Positions 1 to 12,089 of a stretch of DNA of 64,000 nt are shown here, in pieces. The notes beneath the pieces are model-generated. The model searched no databases. It was not told where the DNA came from and saw nothing but the letters and a program-made list of their open reading frames with translations. This DNA comes from Sinohyriopsis cumingii (lineage: Eukaryota; Mollusca; Bivalvia; Unionida; Unionidae), in contig CM068835.1 in the NCBI GenBank assembly GCA_028554795.2, positions 27,716,311 through 27,780,310 on the forward strand, given 5' to 3'. Made by a program: the position numbers and the translations under genes. The first letter of the stretch is position 1; each line of letters begins with the position of its first letter.

Positions 1-261
1 AACGTTCCAAACCAATCATATTGCCTCTAGAAATTATTAAGAAAAATTATTGAAATGCACGATATTGTTTCGTCGCAAGATCACATCTAAGAAAAAGTTT
101 AAGATAATGCAAAAAAATGTGTTTGAGAATAAAGATAAAAAAGTAATATATAGGAGATATCTACTACTTTCGTTAGGGCATTTTACATAATTATGGGGAC
201 CTAATAAGTTGATAGGACATTTTGATTTGTTGATGAGACATCTTAATTTAAAAAAAAAAAC
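1..261. other. AT-rich flank, no gene seen
   Basis: AT-rich sequence without a convincing reading frame. From about 200 it contains degenerate versions of the following satellite (gacatttt and gagacat words), so the array probably once extended further left. Confidence 0.5.
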
Positions 262-946
262 ATTTTGCATAGTTTAGAAGACATGAAGGCATTTTGCATA
301 GTTTAGGAGACATGAAGATATTTTGCATAGTTTAGGAGACATGAATACATTTTGCATAGTTTAGAAAGACATGAAGGCATTTTGCATAGTTTAGGAGACA
401 TGAAGATATTTTGCATAGTTTAGGAGACATGAAGACATTTTGCATAGTTTAGAAAGACATGAATACATTTTGCATAGTTTAGAAGACATGAAGATATTTT
501 GCATAGTTTAGGAGACATGAATACATTTTGCATAGTTTAGAAAGACATGAATACATTTTGCTTAGTTTAGAAGACATGAAGACATTTTGCATAGTTTAGG
601 AGACATGAAGGCATTTTGCATAGTTTAGGAGACATGAAGATATTTTGCATAGTTTAGGAGACATGAAGACATTTTGCATAGTTTAGGAGACATGAATACA
701 TTTTGCACAGTTTAGAAAGACATGAATACATTTTGCATAGTTTAGAAGACATGAAGACATTTTGCATAGTTTAGGAGACATGAAGGCATTTTGCATAGTT
801 TAGGAGACATGAAGATATTTTGCATAGTTTAGGAGACATGAAGACATTTTGCATAGTTTAGAAGACATGAAGACATTTTGCATAGTTTAGGAGACATGAA
901 GATATTTTGCATAGTTTAGGAGACATGAAGATAAGTTTATAGCTAG
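262..946. repeat. 29-30 bp satellite, about 23 copies
   Basis: Tandem array of a 29-bp unit (core attttgcatagtttaggag), some copies 30 bp. The last three bases before each core vary (ggc, gat, gac, tac) and follow a repeating order across neighbouring units, so a higher-order unit of about six copies (~175 bp) has been amplified. No coding potential seen. Confidence 0.95.
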
Positions 947-2091
947 CCAAATTTTGTTTATTCCAAAAGCCTTACATCTTATATCTGTGTACGATATCTT
1001 ATAAACATTATAAAACATCTCATACATTATCAGATATGTTGTTAACTTTATATAGTGTCGCGTCCTATTACTGTGGTATGCTTATTACCGCGGCATTTTT
1101 GTTCAGTCACCATGCATACTATCTAAATTACATGTGTGTAAACATAATGCCATCAAGTTCACATAGCCGTGGATATTAAAAAGTTGAAGTACAACGCTAT
1201 TCACGGTAAAAAAAAAAATCGTAGATTTCCTTTACGGGTAAGAACTGACCTAAGTTGAAGTATAACGCTATTCACGGTAAACAAAATCGTAGATTTCCTT
1301 TACGGGTACAAAGTTACCTAAGTGATCAAATCCCATTCATGCCAATTCTAATCCATTTTTATGGGATTTTTGCAAAATCCTGCCGAGCACAATGTTTACA
1401 CATCGTCTGCTTCATAATTTAAACAATCGAAGCAAAATTGGTGACATAACTGGCGGTCTTCGATAAAATTGCAATGTAACTTATAGGGCGCCCAGATCGC
1501 GAATTTTGTTTCAGTATGGGTTCTTAGATCAGTAGCACTTAAAATTCAAAAAGGGCTTTTTCTAGATATGGGGCATACAGATAAAGTTTACGAGGGTTGT
1601 GGTTAACTAAAAATATGCATTGTAATATAACATAAGAATAACATAAATCATAATTATTTAATGGATTTACTACAACTCGGGGATGTACGCATCTTTATTA
1701 AATGTATAAATTTTAATGTTGAAGTTTTGATTTTTAATTCTTGTTTGTACCTAATAATCCTGTTTTTTCTTTTTTTTCTTTGATAAGTTACTACCAAGAG
1801 TCATTGAATTTCTCAGTTGCCGCGGTAAGAGGAATTATCTCTTTGGATCGCCTCTCTTCTGAGGTCATTTCATAATATTTAGAAGAGCTGGGTACCGCTA
1901 CAAATTTTTACCGCGATACACAGAGGTATATCTGAACGTAAATATAATATTTAGTAGAATTGTACAATTACGTAAAGTTTAGATTGGAAACAAGTGCGCT
2001 GCTAAAAATCGTATAATGATTCGCACTCTTACAAAGGAATACATATATTTAATACATTCACTTTCGCTCGTAAATAACTAAATCATGAATG
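947..2091. other. Intergenic, one duplicated 70-bp segment
   Basis: No gene seen. A segment of about 70 bp (aagttgaagt...tttacgggta) occurs twice in tandem at about 1181-1322. Short GC-rich words of the taccgcgg type recur at about 1090, 1817 and 1908 in otherwise AT-rich sequence; their meaning is unknown. Confidence 0.6.
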
Positions 2092-2122
<31 letters not shown>

Positions 2123-2125
2123 TTC
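2092..2125. repeat. (TTTA)n microsatellite
   Basis: About eight perfect tandem copies of TTTA. Confidence 0.95.
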
Positions 2126-2863
2126 CAAAATTATCCCTAAAGTTGGATTTGGACAGAATATGTTTCACAATATTCCATTTCGCCACGGCGTTGACATAGG
2201 TGACATGTGTCAAACATGTGATTAAAGAAAGACAAATATAATTCTATTTGTACTATTCACCATTAATTTTGTAATATATGTAACCGTTTTGTTAACAAAA
2301 GATAATTCTTGAACTATTTTGTCATGAATAACATTAACATGATAATATTGTTAAAGTTGTAGCAAGATTCCTCGGGAATATCCGTACATTACTTACTGAC
2401 GAAAACTTCCGACGTGCCGATAAAGTGAAAAAAGTACTGTGGTAAGTACCACCTGAAAAAAATCCGCGATAAAACGGTATATCAGTAATACCGCCCACCT
2501 CTAATATCCAGCACTCTGGCGGTGTAATGATCAGAAATTCAAATTAGTCACCGTGAAAAATACACCACATGCTGATTAACTGATACAGAAGGATACAAAT
2601 GATAATATAAGCACAGTAAAACTGTTTGGGTACGTTTGCTAGGTAGTATTGCGGTCGTAGGACGTACCAGCTTGCTATTCATTATGTACAATTTTAAATA
2701 CGATGTTAGAAACCTTATACCATATCTTATATAATTTATCAGATATTGTATAATTTTATGAAATAGTTTATACACATTCATGAAATTTGAATTAATTGTT
2801 TATAAAATATTATTTACAAGACATCGTATTAACCTTATGAAATATCTTATAATAGTTTATAAG

Positions 2864-2927
2864 CATGGGCGTCCACAAAGCCAATTGTTTGGCGTGGGGG
2901 TGCAAAGTCAAAATCAAAGGGAACAGG

Positions 2928-3000
<73 letters not shown>

Positions 3001-3041
3001 GTGGGGTGGGAGGCGTTCCCCCTCCGCGACGGACGCCCATG
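2864..3041. mobile_element. Small MITE-like element with 11-bp TIRs
   Basis: The block starts CATGGGCGTCC and ends GGACGCCCATG, perfect 11-bp inverted repeats. It is GC-rich at both ends, lies in very AT-rich flanks and encloses a long (TA)n tract at about 2932-2998. Length 178 bp, no coding capacity. The ends and size suggest a non-autonomous DNA transposon; superfamily unknown and no clean target duplication was found. Confidence 0.6.
2932..2998. repeat. (TA)n microsatellite
   Basis: About 33 TA dinucleotides inside the MITE-like element. Apparent tyrosine-isoleucine ORFs across it are artefacts. Confidence 0.95.
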
Positions 3042-3378
3042 TTTGTATAATATCTTATTAAGTTTATTTAAAAAATCTTATACATAAATAATATATCGTA
3101 TAAATAGAGTTAAATCAAAGGTATAAAATGTAAAACATCTAAAAAAAGTTATAGGATATTTGAATTAAAATAGTATTATAAAGTAGATAAGTTATTTTGC
3201 AAAGTTTATAAAATATGTCACAGTATGAGATACAAAATTTGTAAAATATTTTGTATAGTATATCCGACTGCTAGTTTTTAGAATAAAGAGTAATTTGGCT
3301 TGTTACAGATTTAAGACAATGTACTATTATGAACCATTTTTGATGAAAGTACCATTTATTACTTATAGTGTCTAGTAG

Positions 3379-3821
3379 CTACCGTTTCCCACTAAGTTTC
3401 CCTTGGGGGTTTCTTTTTTCTCTCAGCCAAAGCAGTTTTTTTTGTTTCACCCGTAAACAATAAACCCTCCCTACCTTTGTTTGTATTGTCTCTATTTCCT
3501 CTTTTCCGTATATAGTACCGTTATCCCACTCAGACTCAACATATTCTAAAATAGGGCTAATGAAAGCCATATAAAGTCTTTACAATAATTCTCTCTCTAA
3601 TTTCAATCTGAATCATTGCAGAACGTTCATTTTTGCCATTTCGTTTTAGCTGTTTGTGTTATATGATTGCGCCATTGGCCATAGCTATCAAAATGTACAG
3701 GAAGATTCGTGTGCCATATAACGCCCTGAATAGGTATTTTGTCTATAAACAAGGGTGGATGAAGCTGAGGGAAACCTTCCATTATTCTTATGGTTTTGAT
3801 TAGGCAAAATTTACCAAGCAA
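3379..3821 (-). pseudogene. LINE reverse-transcriptase C-terminal scrap
   Basis: Two minus-strand frames resemble the end of a non-LTR reverse transcriptase. The 5' one has a stretch like HPPLFIDKIPIQ followed by VHFDSYGQWRNHI, as in the thumb region where LINEs have a 'hkhLGv...WhkHI' pattern. The 3' one has SPILEYVESEWDNGTIY followed by IETIQ, matching the common 'rPiLEYadviWDn...ElEkIQ' segment. The frames are out of register and short, so this is a dead fragment of a LINE different from the one at 11-33 kb. Confidence 0.6.
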
Positions 3822-3961
3822 TATCTGCCTGCCCAGAGGTATATTTTATTTAGATTATCTCTTTTGACCCCTTAGTATCCTTGCATGAATCTTCAACTAA
3901 AGCACATATCATCTACAATGCCTAATGTCATTGATATCATCAGACACACCCACCCTCAAAT

Positions 3962-3962
<1 letters not shown>

Positions 3963-4036
<74 letters not shown>
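3963..4036. repeat. (TA)n microsatellite
   Basis: About 37 TA dinucleotides. Confidence 0.95.
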
Positions 4037-4038
<2 letters not shown>

Positions 4039-4112
4039 AATTAATAGAAGATCTATTATAGACCGCTGGGAAACACCTAGTTTAATGTGTTGGTCAGGAC
4101 CGGAATGACCTG

Positions 4113-4283
4113 CATTTAGTACTTATCATTGTCATCGAGTTAGTACTTATCATTGTCATCGAGTTAGTACTTATCATTGTCATCGAGTTAGTACTTATCA
4201 TTGTCATCGAGTTAGTACTTATCATCGTAATCGAATTAGTACTTATCATTGTCATCGAGTTAGTACTTATCATCGTCATCGAG
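4113..4283. repeat. 24-bp tandem repeat, about 7 copies
   Basis: Unit gagttagtacttatcattgt plus catc, about seven copies with few changes. Because the unit is a multiple of three it is open on the minus strand as an eight-residue repeat (MTMISTNS); this is a consequence of the period, not evidence for a protein. Confidence 0.9.
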
Positions 4284-4789
4284 GTCCTATCTAGTTGCAG
4301 GACTTGAATAACAACATAAGTATCGTACACACATTTAGCGAAAATCAAAACTATGTATTTTTATGCGCAATTAAGGAATAACAATCAAGAAAAATCACGA
4401 AGGAGATATATAATAGTAATAAAGACAATTGAATTAGTACTCTTCTGTAGTTCATCGCTACAGCCAGCACATTTTGTTTAAATACCAAAACATTCGTAAA
4501 GAAAATTTTAGCATCAAATGCAAGAATTTCGAAAGAAATTGTGTTTAAGAATATGAAAATTTCCATCAATGATAAAAACCAATGTACAACATACCCGTAT
4601 TTCCGCAACTATAACGATAAACCACATATTGTGAAATAATCTATATATATGGTCCGCGAGAACCTATATGAGGTTACTTTAGGTCTTCCAATGCATTACT
4701 GACTATATTCTTTTGGACTTTTGGCTTTTCATTTTCGCTTTCTTTTTGTTTTAGTTTAGTCATCACCGAGGGGATGGTCTAGCATCCAA

Positions 4790-5060
4790 AGAAAATAGAC
4801 GTGTATGGGTGTCACAGGATCTGTAAAATCCATAATTTTATCCAAAGCAAATAGACGTGTATGGGTGTCACAGAATCTGTAAAATCCATAATTTTATCCA
4901 AAGCAAATAGACGTGAATATGTGTCTTTGGAACTGCAAAATCCACACTTTAATTCAAAGTAAAGAGGCGTGTATGGGTATTCTGGAATTTGTAGAATCCA
5001 TACTTTAACCCAAAGTAAATAGACGCGTATGGGTGTCCTGGGAACTGTAAAATCCTTCAT
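4790..5060. repeat. ~57-bp tandem repeat, about 5 copies
   Basis: Diverged tandem copies built around agacgtgtatgggtgtc and tgtaaaatccataatttt. Period about 57 bp, hence a spurious open frame on the minus strand. Confidence 0.85.
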
Positions 5061-5104
5061 TTAATTCGAGTTGATTATTTTTCTTTTCAATATAATAACA
5101 CAGA

Positions 5105-6790
5105 GCTGGATTTCAATTTAAGTTTATGATTCTAGACACTGTATAGAATAAAAAGAAAGCTGTATTTCGATTCAAGCTTATGGATTTAGATAATGTATGC
5201 GGTAGAAAGAGACCTGGATATCAATTAAAGTTTATGATTCTGGACACTGTATACAATATAAAGGGACCTGGATATCAATTAAAGTTTATGATTCTAGACA
5301 CTGTATAAATTAGAAAGAGACCTGGATATCAATTAAAGTTTATGATTCTAGACACTGTATAAATTAGAAAGAGGCCTGGATATCAATTAAAGTTTATGAT
5401 TCTAGACACTGTATACAATATAAAGAGAGATGGGTTTCAATTAAAGTTCTTAATGATTCTCGGCACTGTATACAATAGAAAGAAAACTGATTTCAATTAA
5501 AACAATTGTATGATTCTAGACACTGTATAAATTAGAAAGAGACCTGGATATCAAATCAGGTTTATGATTCTAGACATTGTATGCAATAGAAAGAGACCTG
5601 GATATCAATTAAAGTTTATGATTCTGGACACTGTATACAATATAAAGGGACCTGGATATCAATTAAAGTTTATGATTCTAGACACTGTATAAATTAGAAA
5701 GAGACCTGGATATCAATTAAAGTTTATGATTCTAGACACTGTATAAATTAGAAAGAGGCCTGGATATCAATTAAAGTTTATGATTCTAGACACTGTATAC
5801 AATATAAAGAGAGATGGGTTTCAATTAAAGTTCTTAATGATTCTCGGCACTGTATACAATAGAAAGAAAACTGATTTCAATTAAAACAATTGTATGATTC
5901 TAGACACTGTATAAATTAGAAAGAGACCTGGATATCAAATCAGGTTTATGATTCTAGACATTGTATGCAATAGAAAGAGACCTGGATATCAATTCAAATT
6001 TAGGATTCTAGACACTGTATGCAATATAAAGAGACCTGGATATCAATTAAAGTTTATGATTCTGGACACTGTATACAATATAAAGAGACCAGGATATCAA
6101 TTAAAGTTTATGATTCTGGACACTGTATACAATATAAAGAGACCTGGATATCAATTAAAGTTTATGATTCTAGACACTGTATAAATTAGAAAGAGACCTG
6201 GATATCAATTAAAGTTTATGATTCTAGACACTGTATACAATATAAAGGGACCTGGATATCAATTAAAGTTTATGATTCTAGACACTGTATAAATTAGAAA
6301 GAGACCTGGATATCAATTAAAGTTTATGATTCTAGACACTGTATACAATATAAAGGGACCTGGATATCAATTAAAGTTTATGATTCTAGACACTGTCTAC
6401 AATATAAAATGACCTGGATATCAATTAAAGTTTATGATTCTAGACACTGTATACAATATAAAGAGAGATGGGTTTCAATTAAAGTTCTTAATGATTCTCA
6501 GCACTGTATACAATAGAAAGAGAACTGATTTTTAAAAAAATGTATGATTCTAGACACTGTATAAATTAGAAAGAGACCTGGATATCAATTCAAGTTTATG
6601 ATTCTAGACATTGTATACAGTAGAAAGAGACCTGGATATCAATTCAAATTTAGGATTCTAGACACTGTATACAATATAAAGAGAGATGGGTTTAAATTCA
6701 ATTTTTTTTTATGATTATCGACACTGTATACAATAGAAAGAGAGTTAATTTCAATTCAAGTTTATGATTCTATACACTATTCAAGTTGTT
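5105..6790. repeat. 54-bp satellite, about 30 copies, with higher-order structure
   Basis: Unit of about 54 bp around agacctggatatcaattaaa and gattctagacactgtata. A longer block of about 378 bp (seven units, including a variant with the word aaaactgatttcaattaaaa) occurs nearly identically at about 5213-5590 and 5591-5968 and again in part near 6480-6560. The in-frame period makes short open frames in places. It ends just before the possible exon at 6.9 kb. Confidence 0.95.
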
Positions 6791-6913
6791 TATGATTCTC
6801 GGCAATGTAAAAAACAGAAAGAACGCTGGATTTCGATGCAAGTTTCTTTACAATTGTAGGCACTGTATAAAGTAAAAAGAGAACTGGATTTACATTCAAA
6901 TTCTGGGAATAAG

Positions 6914-7139
6914 CTGCACCGTTCGCTACAATGCATGAACATCTCACGGCCGGCATCGTCCCTGCGCCAGGAGGATAGACAGAGTGGAGAACATTCATCA
7001 TCGGATAAAGAGGAGGAAGATCTGATGAAGGAAACTGTGCAGAAGATAATTTTGGTGGATAGGAAAGAGTCGATGCCTATACATTCAATAAATGCTGGAG
7101 TTGTTTCTTCTCCGGGTTCAAGCACGTCACAAGATACGG
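6914..7139 (+). CDS. Possible internal exon of an unknown host gene
   Basis: An open stretch with higher GC than its flanks, encoding a Ser/Glu/Lys-rich segment (RQEDRQSGEHSSSDKEEEDL, then QKIILVDRKESMPIHSI and SSPGSSTSQDTG). A possible acceptor (gggaataag) precedes it and a good donor (G followed by GTATGT) closes it. No domain is recognised. The composition fits a disordered acidic region. No partner exon was found in the window, so this could be chance. Confidence 0.35.
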
Positions 7140-8870
7140 GTATGTATATAAGCAATTCATCTTAAAATATTCAGTGTCGTACTATAGGTACATATGTACA
7201 TGCTCTTGTTTAAGAGGAAAATTGTTTCCAGAACACGAATATATAGAATCACTTTCGAATGTATGTGCCTGTGTCGAAACTGATATCTCAACAGTCATTT
7301 TGTTTTTAGTCGTGAGCTCGAAGCTGAGATTGTTCTTCACTTGTGGAACAAACTGATAAAAAAGAATCCTTACAACTTTATGAGATTTAAGAAATTCTAA
7401 TTGTCCTCCGAATGTCATTAACTTTCTTTTTCTCTGATGTCCGACAATCGGATTGACCATCACTGACCGTTCGTTTCTGAGCCAGAATTGAAAATGCACT
7501 TCTTTCAGCCACTGTGAATAATATGATCTTGCGTATGATAATTCACTGAAAACGAATACGAGTTATTTCTCTTATAAACTCACAGTTTTACTTTTTTGGC
7601 AAGACTCGTGATGACTGAAGTTAATGACTGTGATTATCTAGTTCCACACTAGCGGCAGTTTTCTAGCCCTGGGTTCAGTTTGAATTACATTATTTTGCGA
7701 AGAACTGAGTGTCTTCTCTGTTAAGAACGTGGCAACGCAACCTGCCCAGCCTGCAAGAAAAGTTCAAACTTGTTTTCCTGCAGAACGGGTTTTAAGGTTG
7801 CTCACAGCTCCCCAGCAGTTCTCCTGGACTCACGGTACTAATTCAGTTCCCAAAGTAAACCTATGCAAACACCATAATATAAAAAATTCAATAACTTAAG
7901 AATTTTGAGTGCTCATGATCAAACCTATATTTATCAGTATAGATGAAACCTGGATGTCAGCTTCTGTGTAGAGGAAAGGATATGAGCCGCGGCATTTTCT
8001 GGACCTGCATGTGTTTGAAACATGTGCTTTCAATTCCGCATCAAAGAGTCAGGTGCTAATTTTAGTAATGAGTGTTCCAAACTCAAGACTGTTAGAGGAC
8101 TGAAATTCCATAAATAAAACAATGTCACTATTTTGTTTCACTTACAACTAGGATAAGCTCTCAAAAGATTCTTTTTCCTACACCATAACTTACATTATTA
8201 ACCAATCCTGGTCAGCCTAACCCATATATACTCTATTTTATATTCACACCCATTTTCAGGCTGGTTTCCATTTTTCCATACCATTAGTACCGTGTGTCCT
8301 CCTAGTTCATCCTGTGGAGAAAGTTTCTAAGCTGAACACGAGATGCAATTACGAGTTTCATATTATTTAGCCAGTGTTTATGCTTTTTTGTTGATTGTTT
8401 TGTTTTTTATTTTTTTTAATATATTTTTTTTGTGGGTGCAGGTGGTGATGGTGGTATTGACAGACAGCTTATGTTTCCGCATTTTGACGTGAAGTGAACT
8501 ATCGTGGTTTTGATTATTTATCCACACATCATTGCACCGGTGTAAGATTTCTGGTATCAAACAGACTGCATTCCTATCAAATCTCTGGATGACAACTGGA
8601 TTTAGATCTTTTAGATCTTTGGGTTTGCATAAGAAATTCTCCAGATTTCAGATTCCAATATTGTGAATGATTCTTTGTTTGTAGATTACATATTAATTTG
8701 GTTATCGAGTGTGTGAGCGTTTAGGGTTTAAGATAACAAGACTGGATTAATGCATTTGATCAGGAATCTTCCCTCAGACATATAGCACTATGTCCCATCC
8801 ACTCACATTATCCTGACTCCAGGCTGGCCAGTCCTAACACTAACCCCTTAATTTTGAGCGCATAGCGAGG
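7140..8870. other. Intergenic or intronic, nothing recognised
   Basis: No convincing coding sequence, RNA gene or repeat array was seen. A T-rich tract lies at about 8383-8431. Confidence 0.5.
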
Positions 8871-9374
8871 TAACTGTTAGTGATACTGGGATTAGCGAAG
8901 AAGTACTAGGATCGAACTGGTAAAAAGTAAGTCAAGAATCTAAGTCTGCGGCACAACCATTCTTTATTGAAATTAAACAACACTACACTAGATATAGAAA
9001 ATCAATTACACGTAAATCATTTAAAATATATAATAAAATGTTATTTTTAAATAGAACGAACCAACTTCACACAATTCTATAATTTCTGTATGTTAGAATC
9101 GAAGCCAAATAAATTGCCAATAGTGCAAAAATGCTTAAGATTAAATTATTACTAATGAATACCAAAGTTTCGATCAAAGTATTTGATTAATCTTTATTCT
9201 AACGCTGGAGTATTATTTTCTGTTATTTCAAAGGTATTTTATTTCAAAATAAATTATTTTGTAGCATGAAGTAGGTAGCAAACCATTTCTGTAAAAACCA
9301 AACTTAATGTTATAAATTAACACAAATTCTAAATAAATTTAAACAATCCGATACCCATTATATTAAAAAATGTG

Positions 9375-9407
<33 letters not shown>

Positions 9408-10330
9408 ATGTTACAAGTTCTTTACAGGTAGATGATATAATGTCTACATATGTTATTTCTCAATGCATTAGACACCTAAGAAAAATCTCTAACTAAAACT
9501 AATTACATTCCTCCTTCTTGGGAAAAAAGGGAAGTCATAAATTTAAGTCTGTTTCACAGCAATTCTTGACCAAGCCGTGAGAACGAGGATCCCTATTCTG
9601 GGAGACTTTAGCTTTGTCATAATAGGGCATACCTTTCAACACTCAGACTCGCTTAAATATCTTTAGAACACGCACGGCTCTCATGATTCATGAACCACAA
9701 AAGCCCATATTCTGTTCCAGTGATATTTTGTTTCGTCAAAATTTGTTTCAGCACGCAACTTAGATTCACATTCAAAACTGGTTTTTACGCCAATGTCTTA
9801 GAATGCGGTGTGAATCATAGCCTTTACTGAAGATTGGCTTAAAATGATACTGCTGATTTTTTGGTTGTTGTTTTCTTTTACAATAATACAGGTGTAAAGC
9901 CTCTAATGAAGATTTGTTTTACAAGATTCAACTGTAACTAATAACCTTTGTTAAATGGTATCACAATTGAATCACCTAATACAAAAATTCCAACAATCAT
10001 TTTCTTTATTAGAATCACATAATAAAAAATTCTAACAATGATCATCTATGTTAAAATTACATGAATTTAAATAACAATTCCGAAAAGCTTACTTTATAAA
10101 AATTCTTTAAAAATCATATCTTAATAAATATATGTTTGGGCAATCAAATAAATGCCGATATTTTATCCAAAGTTAATCCAATTAAGCCCTAATTCATTCC
10201 CTCTTGCTCAAACTGTTATAAAAGTAAACTTTAATCTCCGAACAATCTAACCTCAATTTAGTTGAGCCCACAAAAGCTTGACATCCATGACCTGTTAGCT
10301 CAGTCCAGTTTTTATTCCTTTTGAATAGCT
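8871..10330. other. AT-rich block, possible old dispersed repeat
   Basis: Long AT-rich stretch with an (AAT)n microsatellite at about 9381-9407 and no gene. Its start (cggcacaaccattctttatt, then taatttctgtatgttagaat) faintly resembles the block at 35.65-36.3 kb, so both may be old copies of one dispersed element. The resemblance is weak. Confidence 0.3.
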
Positions 10331-10343
10331 GCGATATTATTGG
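10331..10343. repeat. Target-site duplication of SINE copy 1, left
   Basis: gcgatattattgg, repeated exactly at 10595-10607 on the far side of the SINE. Confidence 0.9.
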
Positions 10344-10594
10344 TTGTTGTTGTTCTAGGGTTTAACGCCATTTTTCAGCACAAGATAGGCTATACATGGC
10401 GGCCAGTATAACTGGTGGAGGAAGAACCCTGGAAAACCCAGGGAAGAACCACCGACCCACGAGAAGCTACTGGCAGGCTTTCCCACGTACCCACGCTAGC
10501 CGAGCCTTGGACTCGAACCCACGCAGACAGAGGTGAGATGACAGTGATCCGGAACGGTGAGCGCTTTAGACCACTCGGCCCCTCGGGGCCCCCA
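10344..10594 (-). mobile_element. tRNA-derived SINE, copy 1
   Basis: Read on the minus strand it starts GGGGCCCCGAGGGGCCGAGT, continues with an A-box-like TGGTCTAAAGCG and a B-box-like GGTTCGAGTCC (a tRNA-like head of the Ser/Leu type), then a body and a 3' tail TTAAACCCTAGAACAACAAC. Length about 250 bp. A perfect 13-bp target duplication flanks it, which fixes both ends and shows insertion by target-primed reverse transcription. A second copy lies at 51426-51681. The plus-strand ORF across it is spurious. Confidence 0.9.
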
Positions 10595-10607
10595 GCGATA
10601 TTATTGG
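10595..10607. repeat. Target-site duplication of SINE copy 1, right
   Basis: gcgatattattgg, identical to 10331-10343. Confidence 0.9.
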
Positions 10608-11170
10608 CAGATAAGGTGTAAAACAGTAGTCTAACTAGTCTAAGAAATGTCGATCACCGGAGCATACAGTCAGTTTGTAAAGGATTTTGCCAGAGACGAA
10701 TATTTATATATTGTAATAAATGTGGGTATTCGCATTTGGTTATAGCCCCGTTTTAAGGAAATCTCATATTTTTGTGATTACTTGTTTGATTATGGGAACT
10801 TGGTCCAGTGGAAATATTCCTTAGCCCGAATAAAATTAGCCAGTTACTAGGAGCAAACGTCAGGGAGTGAAGTGTTAGTGAGTTTCCATGATGCAATGGT
10901 TTACTTTTGGTGAATTAAGGTCAGAGCTGCATGAGTGTCCCTGTCGTTCCATAATCCCTATTAAAATCTAGCGGTGTACGTTGGTTGTGTGACTCCAGGT
11001 GCATTTTTTTTTTTTATTGGAGACTGGTAAATTACACAATGGAATGAACAAGAAGGGACTGTTCCGTCGTTGGCAGATCATGTTTATATTGCCATGGTGA
11101 CAAATGTGATGCAATTTTACGGGTGAAATGTGGCTCAAAACCCTGATTTGACTGACTTAAGGTGTCGTGG
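10608..11170. other. Intergenic, nothing recognised
   Basis: No gene or array seen. A short T run lies at about 11006-11017. The LINE tail begins immediately to the right. Confidence 0.5.
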
Positions 11171-12089
11171 TTGTTGTTGTTGAGTTTAATTATAGTGGCG
11201 TGCGCACAATTGTGCATGTGCCACTTTTTTTCTGACTGCACCGCAGCCTGTTAGTTGTTCCTGGGAGAGGGAATGGTGCCACCTCCCCCAGGCTTTTATG
11301 GGCTCAAGGAACCCTGATAGTTTGGCCTCAATCTGTGGGTCCATAATGGTCCCTTACAGTTGAATGGTTGGCTGTCATTAGTGGGAGGCAGAGCTCGGGA
11401 ACGGTCCTGGTTGCTTTTTACATCGCTGATTTCTTGTTGCATTTGCCTGGTGTTTTTTTTTTTCTTTTTTCTCCTCAAAATGTTCTTAAAGGTGGGTGTG
11501 TGTGTGTGTGTGTGTCTATGCTGTTTATAGAGGTTGTTAGTATAAATCATGTATGAAGAGAGAATTTCAAGGTTATTATTACTAGTCGAGGTGTTTAGCG
11601 TGTGCTTCCTACGTTATGTTATTTATAATTTTTTAGATATTGCCTCTTTAAGTTATTTATTTATTAATGTTTTTAGAGATTGAATGTTATTTATACTTTA
11701 TTTAGCAAGAGGCCGGAGTCCTAGCTGATTACTCGGTTCGTTAAGGACATCTAGGACATCCGATTTTTGCGGTTTCCTTAGTTTTTTTTATATGTGCTTC
11801 GTAAGTGAATTATTTATTAATATTTTTATAAAATTGAATGATATGTTATGGGTTTTTATGTGGGGGCTTCTAAATGTATTTAGCTAGTTACTGGGTCTTT
11901 TGGTTTTGTGGGGATAGTAATTATATTTTGTTCCTAAGTCCTGCTGAGTCTATGAATTTATTTATATTGTTATATGCTGATTGTTTATTTTTATTAGAGT
12001 CCATAAGTAACTCTGGGTATGTGTATGGTGATCCAATCTCTTTTTGGTTTTTGATAAATATTTTCCTAGCGGGTTGATATTTTGGGCAT

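Noticed and set aside
2780-3061. Three ORFs across the (TA)n tract
   Set aside because: Poly tyrosine-isoleucine translation of a dinucleotide repeat.
5948-6184. Repeat protein MILDTVCNIKRPGYQLKF
   Set aside because: The 54-bp period is a multiple of three; most of the array is not open and there is no gene context.
10500-10592. tRNA gene suggested by A and B boxes
   Set aside because: No complete cloverleaf; the boxes belong to the SINE head and repeat at 51.6 kb.
10415-10621. 68-residue plus-strand ORF
   Set aside because: It lies in the antisense strand of a SINE with a perfect target duplication.
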